This document shows, piece after piece, positions 5,793-11,758 of a stretch of 12,687 nucleotides of DNA. Numbering within the stretch: position 1 is the first letter of the stretch; every line of letters starts with the position of its first letter. A program made the translations under genes and the position numbers. Location: contig JAFGNE010000012.1 of the NCBI GenBank assembly GCA_016927155.1, positions 1 through 12,687 on the forward strand, written 5' to 3'. The notes beneath the pieces are model-generated. The model did no database searches. It was given only the letters and a program-made list of their open reading frames with translations, and had not been told where the DNA came from. Source of the DNA: Candidatus Peregrinibacteria bacterium. GTDB taxonomy: Bacteria; Patescibacteriota; Gracilibacteria; UM-FILTER-43-11.

Positions 5793-7012
5793 AAACAATC
5801 GACATTTTTGAGGAAACCTATGCCGCCCTTTCTTCCAATAAAGCCCGATCCGGGCTGACCATCCTCGGTATCGTCATCGGCATCAGCTCCGTGATCGTGA
5901 TGGTTTCCATCGGGCAGGGCGCTCAGGGCACGATCCAGTCACAGATTGAATCCATCGGTTCCAATCTCATCATGGTCACGCCGGGCGCCCAGCGCGGTAC
6001 GGGGATCAGCGTGAGCGCCGGCCGCGGTTCCGCGCGCACCCTCACCCAGGACGATGCTGACGCGATTTCAAAAGAAATTACCTTAGCCCAAGCGGTAGCC
6101 CCGGAAATTTCCGGGCGCTACCAGGTGACCAGCAAGGGTAAAAATACCAACACGTCTGTTGTTGGCACCACACCCGAATATCCTGCCGTGCGCAGCATGG
6201 AAATGGATGAGGGATCGTTCGTTTCCGCGCAGAATGTGCTCAGCCTTTCCAAAGTTGCGGTTTTGGGGCCCACGGCGCGCGATGACCTTTTCGGTGAAAA
6301 CGCTGAGGCCATCGGCCAGAAAATCCGTATTAAGAGCATCGAGTTTAAAATAATCGGAATCACAAAAGCGAAAGGCGGCACCGGTTTTGGCAGCCAGGAC
6401 GACATGATCTTTATCCCGCTTTCCACCGCGCAGCGTTTTCTGGCCGGCGATACTTATGTCACGACCATTAGCGTTCAGGCGCCGGATTCGGAATCCATGT
6501 CCGCCATCCAGCAGGAAATCACGGATTTGCTCCTGTCGCGCCACCATATTTCCGATCCGACCTTGGCGGATTTCAGCACCCTCAACCAGGCCGACATCGT
6601 GTCCGCCGCTTCAAGCGTCACACAGACGTTCACCATTCTGCTCGCGGCCATAGCGGGAATTTCGCTGGTTGTGGGCGGCATCGGCATCATGAACATGATG
6701 CTTACCACCGTGACCGAAAGGACCAAAGAAATAGGTCTTCGCAAATCAATCGGCGCCAAACGGCGTGACATCAGCCTCCAATTCCTTATTGAAGCGACAG
6801 CCCTGACATTTGTCGGCGGCCTGGTCGGGATTATCCTTGGCTGGGTTGTCGCGTTTTTTATCACGTATTTTGGGGTCCTCAAAACCCAAATTTCCCTCTT
6901 TTCCGTCATACTCGCTTTCGGGGTTTCGGCGGGCATAGGAATCGTTTTCGGCTACTATCCCGCCAAACGCGCGGCAAGGCTCAACCCTATCGACGCATTG
7001 CGTTACGAATAA
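5789..7012 (+). CDS. ABC transporter permease, MacB/FtsX family
   Basis: A 407-residue membrane protein with the MacB layout: one N-terminal helix (about 22-42), a large extracytoplasmic MacB-like periplasmic core domain (about 45-275), then three helices in the FtsX domain. The motif NKARSGLTILGIVIG at the first helix, TERTKEIGLRKSIGAKRRDI after the second and YPAKRAARLNPIDALRYE at the C-terminus are classic for the family. These transporters use ATP to drive extracytoplasmic movements and export peptides, lipids or drugs. With the upstream adaptor and ATPase it forms a MacAB-like tripartite system; substrate not predictable. The start overlaps the ATPase stop by 4 nt. Confidence 0.96.
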   Translation: MKTIDIFEETYAALSSNKARSGLTILGIVIGISSVIVMVSIGQGAQGTIQSQIESIGSNLIMVTPGAQRGTGISVSAGRGSARTLTQDDADAISKEITLAQAVAPEISGRYQVTSKGKNTNTSVVGTTPEYPAVRSMEMDEGSFVSAQNVLSLSKVAVLGPTARDDLFGENAEAIGQKIRIKSIEFKIIGITKAKGGTGFGSQDDMIFIPLSTAQRFLAGDTYVTTISVQAPDSESMSAIQQEITDLLLSRHHISDPTLADFSTLNQADIVSAASSVTQTFTILLAAIAGISLVVGGIGIMNMMLTTVTERTKEIGLRKSIGAKRRDISLQFLIEATALTFVGGLVGIILGWVVAFFITYFGVLKTQISLFSVILAFGVSAGIGIVFGYYPAKRAARLNPIDALRYE

Positions 7013-7031
7013 TTTTTAACCTTAAAATTTT

Positions 7032-7454
7032 ATGACTAAAAAAACCCGCCTGATTATCATTATTTCCGCCTTTATCCTTGCTGTTGCGGCGTTTTGCGGA
7101 GGGGCGCTTTACGGCAGGCATGGCAGATCCAACATGCCGGGCCCCAACGGTTTTGCCGGAGAGGGCGTAAAAGTCGGCAGGATAAGGACTCCCACAGGCG
7201 CTGATTTTATGTCCGGTGAAATCCTTTCTAAAGATGACCGGAGCATTACGTTGAAAATGCGCGACGGCAATACTAAAATCATTTTTTATTCGGAGAGCAC
7301 CGATATCGGAAAATTTGCAAAAGGCAGCGCCGCCGACTTATCTATCAGCCAGATAGTCATGGTCAGCGGGAAAAACAATCCGGACGGCAGCCTGACGGCC
7401 GCGAATATTCAGATAAGGCCTGAATTATCCGCTCCGCCCGCTCCGGCTCATTAG
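7032..7454 (+). CDS. Membrane-anchored DUF5666-like small protein
   Basis: A 140-residue protein with a short basic N-terminus and one hydrophobic segment (about 6-27), predicting a single-pass anchor or uncleaved signal with the rest outside the membrane. The body (about 55-130) reads GEILSKDDRSITLKMRDGNT, then YSESTDIGKFAKGSAADL, then VMVSGKNNPDGSLTAANIQIRP. This is a small all-beta pattern like DUF5666 domains, which recall OB-fold proteins. The tail is Pro/Ala-rich. The gene is the last of the operon, 19 nt after the permease, so it may assist or sense that transporter; this is inference from position. No catalytic residues are evident. No Shine-Dalgarno. Confidence 0.8.
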   Translation: MTKKTRLIIIISAFILAVAAFCGGALYGRHGRSNMPGPNGFAGEGVKVGRIRTPTGADFMSGEILSKDDRSITLKMRDGNTKIIFYSESTDIGKFAKGSAADLSISQIVMVSGKNNPDGSLTAANIQIRPELSAPPAPAH

Positions 7455-7522
7455 CCTGGATTAAAAAAACAATTTGCCTTTTTGGCACGAACCCATTAAC
7501 ATAATCGCGCAAATTCAGGTGT

Positions 7523-7609
7523 GGGCAGGTACCAAAGCGGTCAACTGGGCCTGACTGTAAATCAGGTGGCCTTGCGCCTTCGGGAGTTCGATTCTCTCCC
7601 TGCCCACCA
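7523..7609 (+). tRNA. tRNA-Tyr(GTA)
   Basis: The acceptor GGGCAGG (7523-7529) pairs with CCTGCCC (7599-7605). The discriminator is A7606 and CCA is encoded at 7607-7609. The anticodon stem CCTGA/TCAGG holds loop CTGTAAA with anticodon GTA at 7557-7559. The extended variable arm (around 7567-7581, GCCTT turn) fits bacterial class II tRNA-Tyr. The T stem GGGAG/CTCTC contains one G-T pair. A frame shifted by two bases (start 7521) also pairs but would leave a C discriminator, so I rejected it. Confidence 0.96.
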
Positions 7610-7633
7610 TAAAGATGCGAGTAACCGCAGGCG

Positions 7634-7666
7634 GCCCGAACAAAGCTGAAGGTTGCCGGAGTGAAG
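7634..7666 (-). repeat. Member of a degenerate dispersed intergenic repeat, inverted copy
   Basis: Read on the minus strand, this stretch downstream of tRNA-Tyr matches the repeat at 3045-3078 with small gaps (shared CAAC, GCTTTG and TCGGGC blocks). Both copies also share a CTCGCATC tail, here at 7621-7614. The orientation is opposite to the first copy. Confidence 0.4.
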
Positions 7667-7678
7667 GACCCCGGGATG

Positions 7679-7701
7679 GGAAAAATACGGAGGATTTTTC
7701 C
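7679..7701 (+). other. Perfect 8-bp AT-rich hairpin
   Basis: GGAAAAAT (7679-7686) and ATTTTTCC (7694-7701) are exact complements around a 7-nt loop. It lies in the gap between tRNA-Tyr and the pilin-like gene. There is no T run after the stem, but the T5 inside the 3' arm could still end tRNA-Tyr transcripts. The function is uncertain. Confidence 0.4.
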
Positions 7702-7741
7702 ATTGACGAGAGTGTTTCCTTTCCGCGCCTTAATATTGATA

Positions 7742-7771
7742 TTGACTCCAGCGGGGGAGTTTTGTTAAAAT
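7742..7771 (+). promoter_or_regulatory. Promoter of the pilin-like gene
   Basis: The -35 is TTGACT (7742-7747), the spacer is 18 nt and the -10 is TAAAAT (7766-7771). The predicted start near 7778 gives a leader of about 30 nt before ATG at 7808, with no Shine-Dalgarno in it. Confidence 0.6.
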
Positions 7772-7807
7772 ACATTCTGTAATCATTATTTACTAATACA
7801 AAGACAA

Positions 7808-8176
7808 ATGAATACGATGAAAAAGTTCTTCGCGCCGGTGATGGCAACCTTCGCTGGTTTCGCGTATTTCGTGAACCGCGCGTTAGCCCAAGGCGCTGCG
7901 TTTTTCGATAATCCCCAAACGGGTGCCGCTCCTAATGTGGCTGCCCAGGGGACCCTTGGCCAGAACGTGACCACTATCATCAATTATTTCCTGGGGCTTC
8001 TCGGCCTTATCGCTGTTGGTTTCCTCATTTATGCCGGTGTCCTCATGGTTACGGCCGGAGGCAATGAAGAGCAGGTGGGCAAGGCAAAGAAAATCATTAC
8101 TTACGCGGTGATCGGTATCGTCATTATTGTCCTTTCCTACACCATTGTCACCTTTGTGACCAGCGTGTTGGGTTAA
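7808..8176 (+). CDS. Pilin-like two-helix membrane protein (TrbC/VirB2-like)
   Basis: A 122-residue protein with a basic N-terminus, a hydrophobic signal segment and a likely cleavage after ALA (about residue 27). Two long transmembrane helices follow (about 56-80 and 94-120), joined by a charged loop GGNEEQVGKAKKI. This layout is that of VirB2/TrbC-type pilins and of the pilin-like proteins (Mbov_0395-type annotation) widely seen in CPR and mycoplasma genomes. ATG at 7808 and ATG at 7817 are both possible starts. The gene stands alone, with its own promoter and a strong terminator (8199-8233), which suggests an abundant monocistronic product. No VirB4/TrbE or other secretion genes are nearby, so a role in pili or DNA uptake is inference. 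Confidence 0.8.
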   Translation: MNTMKKFFAPVMATFAGFAYFVNRALAQGAAFFDNPQTGAAPNVAAQGTLGQNVTTIINYFLGLLGLIAVGFLIYAGVLMVTAGGNEEQVGKAKKIITYAVIGIVIIVLSYTIVTFVTSVLG

Positions 8177-8198
8177 TAGGTTCCTTTCCTGAAAAATC

Positions 8199-8233
8199 AA
8201 CCCCGTCCCCGGGAAAACAGGGGCGGGGTTTTT
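8199..8233 (+). terminator. Strong rho-independent terminator, probably bidirectional
   Basis: AACCCCG-T-CCCC (8199-8210) pairs with GGGGCGGGGTT (8220-8230), an 11-bp stem with one bulged T and a 9-nt loop, followed by a T run (8229-8233). On the minus strand the stem is followed by GATTTTTC, so it can also end the convergent PRC-barrel gene, which stops at 8246. Confidence 0.9.
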
Positions 8234-8245
8234 AATAACTTCTTT

Positions 8246-8821
8246 TTAAGCGCTCGCCGGCCTGTCGCCGACCAGGCTATTTTCAATAACTTTCGCTTTC
8301 ACTGCAGCGTCATCATTAAGCAAAATCATGTCGGGGAGGATTTCAAGGATGGAGTCAAAAGAAAAAACGCGCTTGTTATAGGAAAAAAATCCAAAAAACG
8401 ATTTCTGGACGTAAATGTTCCTTATATAATATTGTGAAGCGTCAAAATCAAGTGAAAAGACGCGGCCGTATTTTTTCCCGCTCTGTCCGCGTACGCGGTT
8501 TCCGATCACGTAAGTATGCCGTGTAAGGATGTCGGCCACTTTGATGATTTCGGCCGGATCGGAAATGCACGACTCGCCGCGCACATACACATGCTTTTTC
8601 CATTCTATAATATCCTGCGACTGCAAAACGGCGTGCTTTAAGGGAAGCGTAAACGGTTTGACCCAAAAAGCCTCAATTTTTCCCGTATCCGGGTCTACGA
8701 TGACGTCACGGATAAGCCCAAGCGACGAACCGTCGTCAAAATCGATAATTTGCGAGCCAAGGATGGATAGGTACGTTTTAAGCACGGCTACAGCATAACC
8801 TATATTTCGGTTTTGGAGCAA
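8246..8821 (-). CDS. PRC-barrel domain protein with two repeats
   Basis: A 191-residue protein if read from TTG at 8821. The first PRC-barrel-like repeat covers about residues 22-90, with GSQIIDFDDGSSLGLIRDV and VDPDTGKIEAFWV; the second covers about 105-175, with GNRVRGQSGKKYGRVFSLDFD and a strand-rich C-terminus. PRC-barrels bind proteins or RNA in processes from ribosome maturation (RimM) to photosynthetic reaction centres, so no specific role follows. There is no signal peptide or membrane segment; it is probably cytoplasmic. The start is uncertain: no ATG is available, and GTG at 8785 would give MLKTYLSILGSQ and leave room for the promoter region shared with the divergent tRNA unit. It ends at the terminator shared with the pilin-like gene. 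Confidence 0.85.
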   Translation of the reverse strand: MLQNRNIGYAVAVLKTYLSILGSQIIDFDDGSSLGLIRDVIVDPDTGKIEAFWVKPFTLPLKHAVLQSQDIIEWKKHVYVRGESCISDPAEIIKVADILTRHTYVIGNRVRGQSGKKYGRVFSLDFDASQYYIRNIYVQKSFFGFFSYNKRVFSFDSILEILPDMILLNDDAAVKAKVIENSLVGDRPASA

Positions 8822-8827
8822 AAAAAT

Positions 8828-8855
8828 TTGCGTTTATACAAGGTTAATATACAAT
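8828..8855 (+). promoter_or_regulatory. Promoter of the tRNA-Thr(CGT)/tRNA-Pro(CGG) unit
   Basis: The -35 is TTGCGT (8828-8833), the spacer is 16 nt and the -10 is TACAAT (8850-8855), followed by ACGG. It matches the promoter at 2821-2848 through and beyond both boxes, including the non-consensus TTGCGTTTA. It points away from the PRC-barrel gene and lies only 7 nt from that gene's annotated start. Confidence 0.6.
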
Positions 8856-8881
8856 ACGGAAGGTCTTTAAAGTACCCGCTA

Positions 8882-8957
8882 GCCACCTTAGCTCAGTTGG
8901 TAGAGCGATCCCTTCGTAAGGGAGCGGTCATCGGTTCAAGTCCGATAGGTGGCTCCA
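8882..8957 (+). tRNA. tRNA-Thr(CGT)
   Basis: The acceptor GCCACCT (8882-8888) pairs with AGGTGGC (8947-8953). The discriminator is T8954 and CCA is encoded at 8955-8957. Loop TTCGTAA carries anticodon CGT at 8915-8917, reading ACG only. The anticodon stem ATCCC/GGGAG has an A-G mismatch at its outermost pair (8908/8924), unlike the fully paired stem of the TGT sister at 2871. Confidence 0.96.
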
Positions 8958-8992
8958 CTTGAGTCCTGCTATGCTGTTTCCCGGAAGGGAAA

Positions 8993-9020
8993 CGTTCGGA
9001 ACGCGTTTCTTGCATCTTAT
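8993..9020 (+). repeat. tRNA-Pro 5' leader repeat, copy 2
   Basis: This is the second copy of the 28-nt element found at 3085-3112 (three mismatches), ending at the first base of tRNA-Pro(CGG). Just upstream, GTTTCCC (8976-8982) and GGGAAAC (8987-8993) form a perfect hairpin with a GGAA loop. That hairpin competes with pairing of GGGAAACG (8987-8994) to CGTTTCTT (9004-9011). Confidence 0.8.
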
Positions 9021-9097
9021 CGGGGTGTAGCGCAGTTGGCTAGCGCGCAGCGTTCGGGTCGCTGAGGCCGGAGGTTCAAGTCCTCTCACCCCGACCA
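9021..9097 (+). tRNA. tRNA-Pro(CGG)
   Basis: The acceptor CGGGGTG (9021-9027) pairs with CACCCCG (9087-9093). The discriminator is A9094 and CCA is encoded at 9095-9097. The anticodon stem CAGCG/CGCTG holds loop TTCGGGT with anticodon CGG at 9055-9057, reading CCG. Its D loop is one base longer than that of the TGG sister at 3113. Confidence 0.97.
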
Positions 9098-9129
9098 TCT
9101 AAAAAATAGCCTTTTCTCGCTGGTAAAAA

Positions 9130-9158
9130 TTGACAAGACAAATTTTTTATTGAATAAC
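9130..9158 (+). promoter_or_regulatory. Possible upstream promoter of the atp operon
   Basis: A perfect TTGACA (9130-9135) precedes an AT-rich tract. At 17 nt the -10 candidate is AATAAC (9153-9158), which is poor. It may act with the better promoter 46 nt downstream, or may be an AT-rich upstream element. Confidence 0.3.
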
Positions 9159-9175
9159 TAATAAACATCTTACTA

Positions 9176-9204
9176 TTGACATTTGAACTCGTTTTAAGTA
9201 CATA
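9176..9204 (+). promoter_or_regulatory. Main candidate promoter of the ATP synthase operon
   Basis: The -35 is TTGACA (9176-9181), the spacer is 17 nt and the -10 is TACATA (9199-9204). The predicted start near 9211 lies downstream of the ATG at 9205, so that codon cannot open the first ORF on this transcript. This favours ATG at 9241, with a leader of about 30 nt. Confidence 0.6.
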
Positions 9205-9240
9205 ATGTCCGGTTACCTTCACTTTTCTTTAAAAAATCTG

Positions 9241-9522
9241 ATGATTGAAGAAAAAAAACCGGAATTAATGAGCACCAAAGAAGTCGCCTTCATGACGACA
9301 CAGATTGGTTTTTCCATTGCCATTACCGCTACTCTGTTTGTAGGAGGCGGAAGATGGCTGGACAATTACACCGGAAAATTTCCTCTTTTTACACTTTTGG
9401 GAATCGTACTGGGACTCGCCGCATCACTTTACTTTGTCTACCAGATCGTTCGCCCCTTAATGAGAAAATATAAAACCGATTTTTCCGTCCTTAAGAAACC
9501 AACCGATCAAAATCAAAAATAA
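9241..9522 (+). CDS. atpI: AtpZ/AtpI family ATP synthase assembly protein
   Basis: A 93-residue membrane protein from ATG at 9241; an in-frame ATG at 9205 would overlap the promoter. Two transmembrane helices (about 17-37 and 48-70) flank GGRWLDNYTGKFPLFTLLG, the WLD-T-P-G pattern of AtpZ/AtpI proteins. These small proteins help assemble the c ring and have been linked to Mg2+ or Ca2+ supply; they are not part of the final enzyme. As usual, it is the first gene of the atp operon, 33 nt ahead of atpB. No Shine-Dalgarno. The split between AtpI and AtpZ is not certain from sequence alone; the pattern is closer to AtpZ. Confidence 0.85.
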   Translation: MIEEKKPELMSTKEVAFMTTQIGFSIAITATLFVGGGRWLDNYTGKFPLFTLLGIVLGLAASLYFVYQIVRPLMRKYKTDFSVLKKPTDQNQK

Positions 9523-9555
9523 AAACAAAGCACACGCCCTCTATTTTGATCGACC

Positions 9556-10383
9556 ATGCACGCGATATCGATTGCCGCAGAAAAAATTTTCACCTTATTT
9601 AATTGGTTACCCGTAACCAATGCTTTGTTTACAAGCTGGGTGGTTATGGGAATTTTGATTATTCTGGCTGTTATCGGCGGACGCAGGGTACGGGAAGTTC
9701 CCTCCGGTATCCAGAATGTGATGGAAGCGTTTTTGGGCGGTCTCCAAAGTGTGATAGAAAGCATTTTGGGCAACGCCAAGCAGGCCAAAGAATTTTTCGC
9801 CATTGTCGCCACCATTTTTATCTTCGTCCTTTTCTCCAATTGGTTCGGCCTTATTCCTGGTGTCGGATCCATTGGTTTCTTTGAGAAAGAGACGGCAAAA
9901 GAAGAAATGATAGAAACAGCAGTAACTGAAGACCACGCGGCAAAATCTGCAGTAGAAGAAGATCATAAGGCCGAGGAAGGAGGCCATCACATAACCTTTG
10001 TTCCCCTTTTCCGCGCTTCATCATCCGATCTTTCGTTTACCCTGGCTATTGCCATTTGCGCGGTTTTGTATGTGCAATACGCCGGCCTTAAACACCTGAG
10101 GTTTCATTACTTAGGCAAATTTTTCAACTTTAAAAGCGTCATTTTCTTTTTTGTGGGAATACTCGAAATCATTTCCGAGTTTGCCAAAATGATTTCCTTC
10201 AGTTTCCGGTTATTCGGCAACGTATTCGCGGGCGAAGTGCTTTTGGTCGTCATGACTTTTCTCGTGCCCTACATTATTCCTATCCCTTTTTACGGTCTCG
10301 AAGTTTTTGTGGGAGCCGTACAAGCCGGTGTTTTTGCCGCGCTTACCCTTGTGTTTTTAAAAGGTGCCACCACGCACCATTAA
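9556..10383 (+). CDS. atpB: ATP synthase Fo subunit a
   Basis: A 275-residue integral membrane subunit that forms the two ion half-channels against the c ring. FSNWFGLIPGVGS (about 93-105), FRASSSDLSFTLA (152-164) and SFRLFGNVFAGE (216-227) are family hallmarks. Arg218 is the essential arginine (Arg210 in E. coli), Glu227 corresponds to Glu219, and Gln256 to Gln252. At the position of E. coli His245 there is Glu249. Residues about 107-146 form an unusual charged loop rich in Glu, Lys, Ala and His between the first core helices and the PLFR motif. The C-terminus ends in THH. The spacing to atpE is 30 nt; no Shine-Dalgarno. Confidence 0.97.
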   Translation: MHAISIAAEKIFTLFNWLPVTNALFTSWVVMGILIILAVIGGRRVREVPSGIQNVMEAFLGGLQSVIESILGNAKQAKEFFAIVATIFIFVLFSNWFGLIPGVGSIGFFEKETAKEEMIETAVTEDHAAKSAVEEDHKAEEGGHHITFVPLFRASSSDLSFTLAIAICAVLYVQYAGLKHLRFHYLGKFFNFKSVIFFFVGILEIISEFAKMISFSFRLFGNVFAGEVLLVVMTFLVPYIIPIPFYGLEVFVGAVQAGVFAALTLVFLKGATTHH

Positions 10384-10413
10384 AAAAATTTATAACCTTT
10401 AATTTTTATCATT

Positions 10414-10674
10414 ATGGACGCAAACAGCATCCAATTACTCGCTATCAGCATGAACGAAGGCATAAAATTGACCGCCACAGCCGCAGCGATCAGCTTTGGC
10501 ACCCTTGCACCTGCCATTGCCATTGGCTTAATCGGCAGCCGCGCTATGGAAGCCCTGGGTCGCAATCCTGAAGCCGCCGACAAGATCCAACCCGCCATGA
10601 TTCTGGCCATCGCCTTCGCGGAAGCGGTCGCGATTTATGCCCTCGTGGTAGCACTTATCATCAAGTTCGTTTAA
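10414..10674 (+). CDS. atpE: ATP synthase Fo subunit c
   Basis: An 86-residue hairpin of two transmembrane helices (about 18-42 and 60-84) joined by the polar loop GRNPEA (49-54), which contacts the F1 stalk. Glu70 in FAEAVAIY is the ion-carrying carboxylate. The residues that coordinate Na+ in sodium enzymes (Gln on helix 1, Ser after the Glu) are replaced by Ile37 and Ala71, so the ring is probably proton-driven; this is inferred from alignment to the Ilyobacter-type motif. The N-terminus carries about 12 extra residues; Met13 is an alternative start. The AT-rich leader has no Shine-Dalgarno. Confidence 0.97.
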   Translation: MDANSIQLLAISMNEGIKLTATAAAISFGTLAPAIAIGLIGSRAMEALGRNPEAADKIQPAMILAIAFAEAVAIYALVVALIIKFV

Positions 10675-10702
10675 TTCGGATTCATTCCATTAATATTAAG
10701 TC

Positions 10703-11200
10703 ATGGAAGCTCTACATAAGCTTGGGATTGACTTTAAAGTCTTAATCGCCCAGATCATCAATTTCGGAATTCTCTTCCTCATTTTAAGGCATTTTCTTTA
10801 TCGCCCCATTTTAGGCGCGCTGGAAAGCCGAAAAAAACGGATCAGAGAAAGCCTCGAAAAAGCCGCTGAAATCGAAAAGAAATCAGTTGCGGCGGAAGAG
10901 GAATATAAAAACAGGATCCTGAAAGCCAACAAAGAGGCGGATGAAATTATTGAAAGCGCCCGTTTGGCCGGCGAAAAAACGCGCAAAGGAATTCTTGCAA
11001 AAGCCGAGGAAGAAGCAAATTCCCTCAGGGAAGCGGCCGAAAGAGGTATCGCCGAAGAGCGCCGCTCCTTGTACGCCGATCTCAAGCGAAACTCCGGCAA
11101 ATTGGCCATTTTCATTCTTACCAAAATCCTCAAGCAGGATTTAGGCGAAGAATTCCTGGCCAAAAGCGTCGACAAGGCCCTTAAAGAAATTGAAGCCTGA
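10703..11200 (+). CDS. atpF: ATP synthase Fo subunit b
   Basis: A 165-residue peripheral-stalk subunit. One N-terminal transmembrane helix (about 11-31, with IAQIINFGILFLILRHFLYRP) is followed by a long, highly charged helix (about 40-135, with ESRKKRIRESLEKA repeats of Glu/Lys/Arg/Ala) that dimerises. The C-terminal part (about 136-165) binds the delta subunit. RPILGALESRKKRI is the conserved exit from the membrane. The length is normal. It ends in TGA, which shows that UGA is a stop codon here. It is followed by atpH after 5 nt, so the two are probably translated together. Confidence 0.97.
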   Translation: MEALHKLGIDFKVLIAQIINFGILFLILRHFLYRPILGALESRKKRIRESLEKAAEIEKKSVAAEEEYKNRILKANKEADEIIESARLAGEKTRKGILAKAEEEANSLREAAERGIAEERRSLYADLKRNSGKLAIFILTKILKQDLGEEFLAKSVDKALKEIEA

Positions 11201-11205
11201 TACCT

Positions 11206-11742
11206 ATGCAACAATCCCCTAAAACCATCGCGTCGGCTTTTATGGATTACATAAAACCGGAAGGCAAAGAAACGGTGAATGCCGTGATGAATGATCTTGT
11301 CCGCTATTCCATCGCTTTGCGTATCCTTGGGATTTCCAGCCATTTCAAAAATCCAAAACTGTCCTTTCCTGCCAAAGAGGATTGGCTGAAATCGGCAGGT
11401 GAAACCATCGCAGCCGGCAAAAAAGCCCAGCAGCTTGTCCTGGCCCTGCTTTCCATCAATCAGCTCGGAATTCTTTCAAAAGTCGTTTCGGCAATGAAAG
11501 AGCTCCGCCTGTGCCACTTTGGGGTCGGCGAAGGCGAAGCCGTAACCGCCGCTCCTTTGACCCCTGAACAAAAAAAATCCGTTACGGATATTGTTAAAAA
11601 AATGTCCGGCCTCAGGGAGGCCATCGTGGTCGGGAAGGTAAATCCAGCGGTTCTCGGCGGCATTTCCATCGCTTCGGGAGATAAGCTTCTCGACGGCACT
11701 CTCCAGCGCCAGCTTAAAAATATGCTTAAACTAGTTTCCTAA
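11206..11742 (+). CDS. atpH: ATP synthase F1 subunit delta
   Basis: A 178-residue subunit of the OSCP/delta family that ties the peripheral stalk (b) to the top of the alpha3beta3 head. The conserved pattern is weak, as usual for this family, but the N-terminal helical domain (about 1-105), the short TAAPLTPEQKKSV segment (about 114-126) and the C-terminal VGKVNPAVLGGISIASGDKLLDGTL block (about 142-166) are typical. Position between atpF and atpA settles it. The start ATG at 11206 lies 5 nt after the atpF stop; no Shine-Dalgarno. Confidence 0.93.
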   Translation: MQQSPKTIASAFMDYIKPEGKETVNAVMNDLVRYSIALRILGISSHFKNPKLSFPAKEDWLKSAGETIAAGKKAQQLVLALLSINQLGILSKVVSAMKELRLCHFGVGEGEAVTAAPLTPEQKKSVTDIVKKMSGLREAIVVGKVNPAVLGGISIASGDKLLDGTLQRQLKNMLKLVS

Positions 11743-11758
11743 TCTTATTCTTAATCTC

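Noticed and set aside
7610..7680. A riboswitch or structured RNA downstream of tRNA-Tyr
   Set aside because: The GC-rich stretch looked structured, but it matches the dispersed intergenic repeat in reverse orientation and no known riboswitch motif is present.
9205..9240. Longer start for the atpI gene at 9205
   Set aside because: It directly abuts the -10 box of the best promoter, and the extra 12 residues are not needed by the family; it stays possible if transcription starts from the upstream TTGACA.
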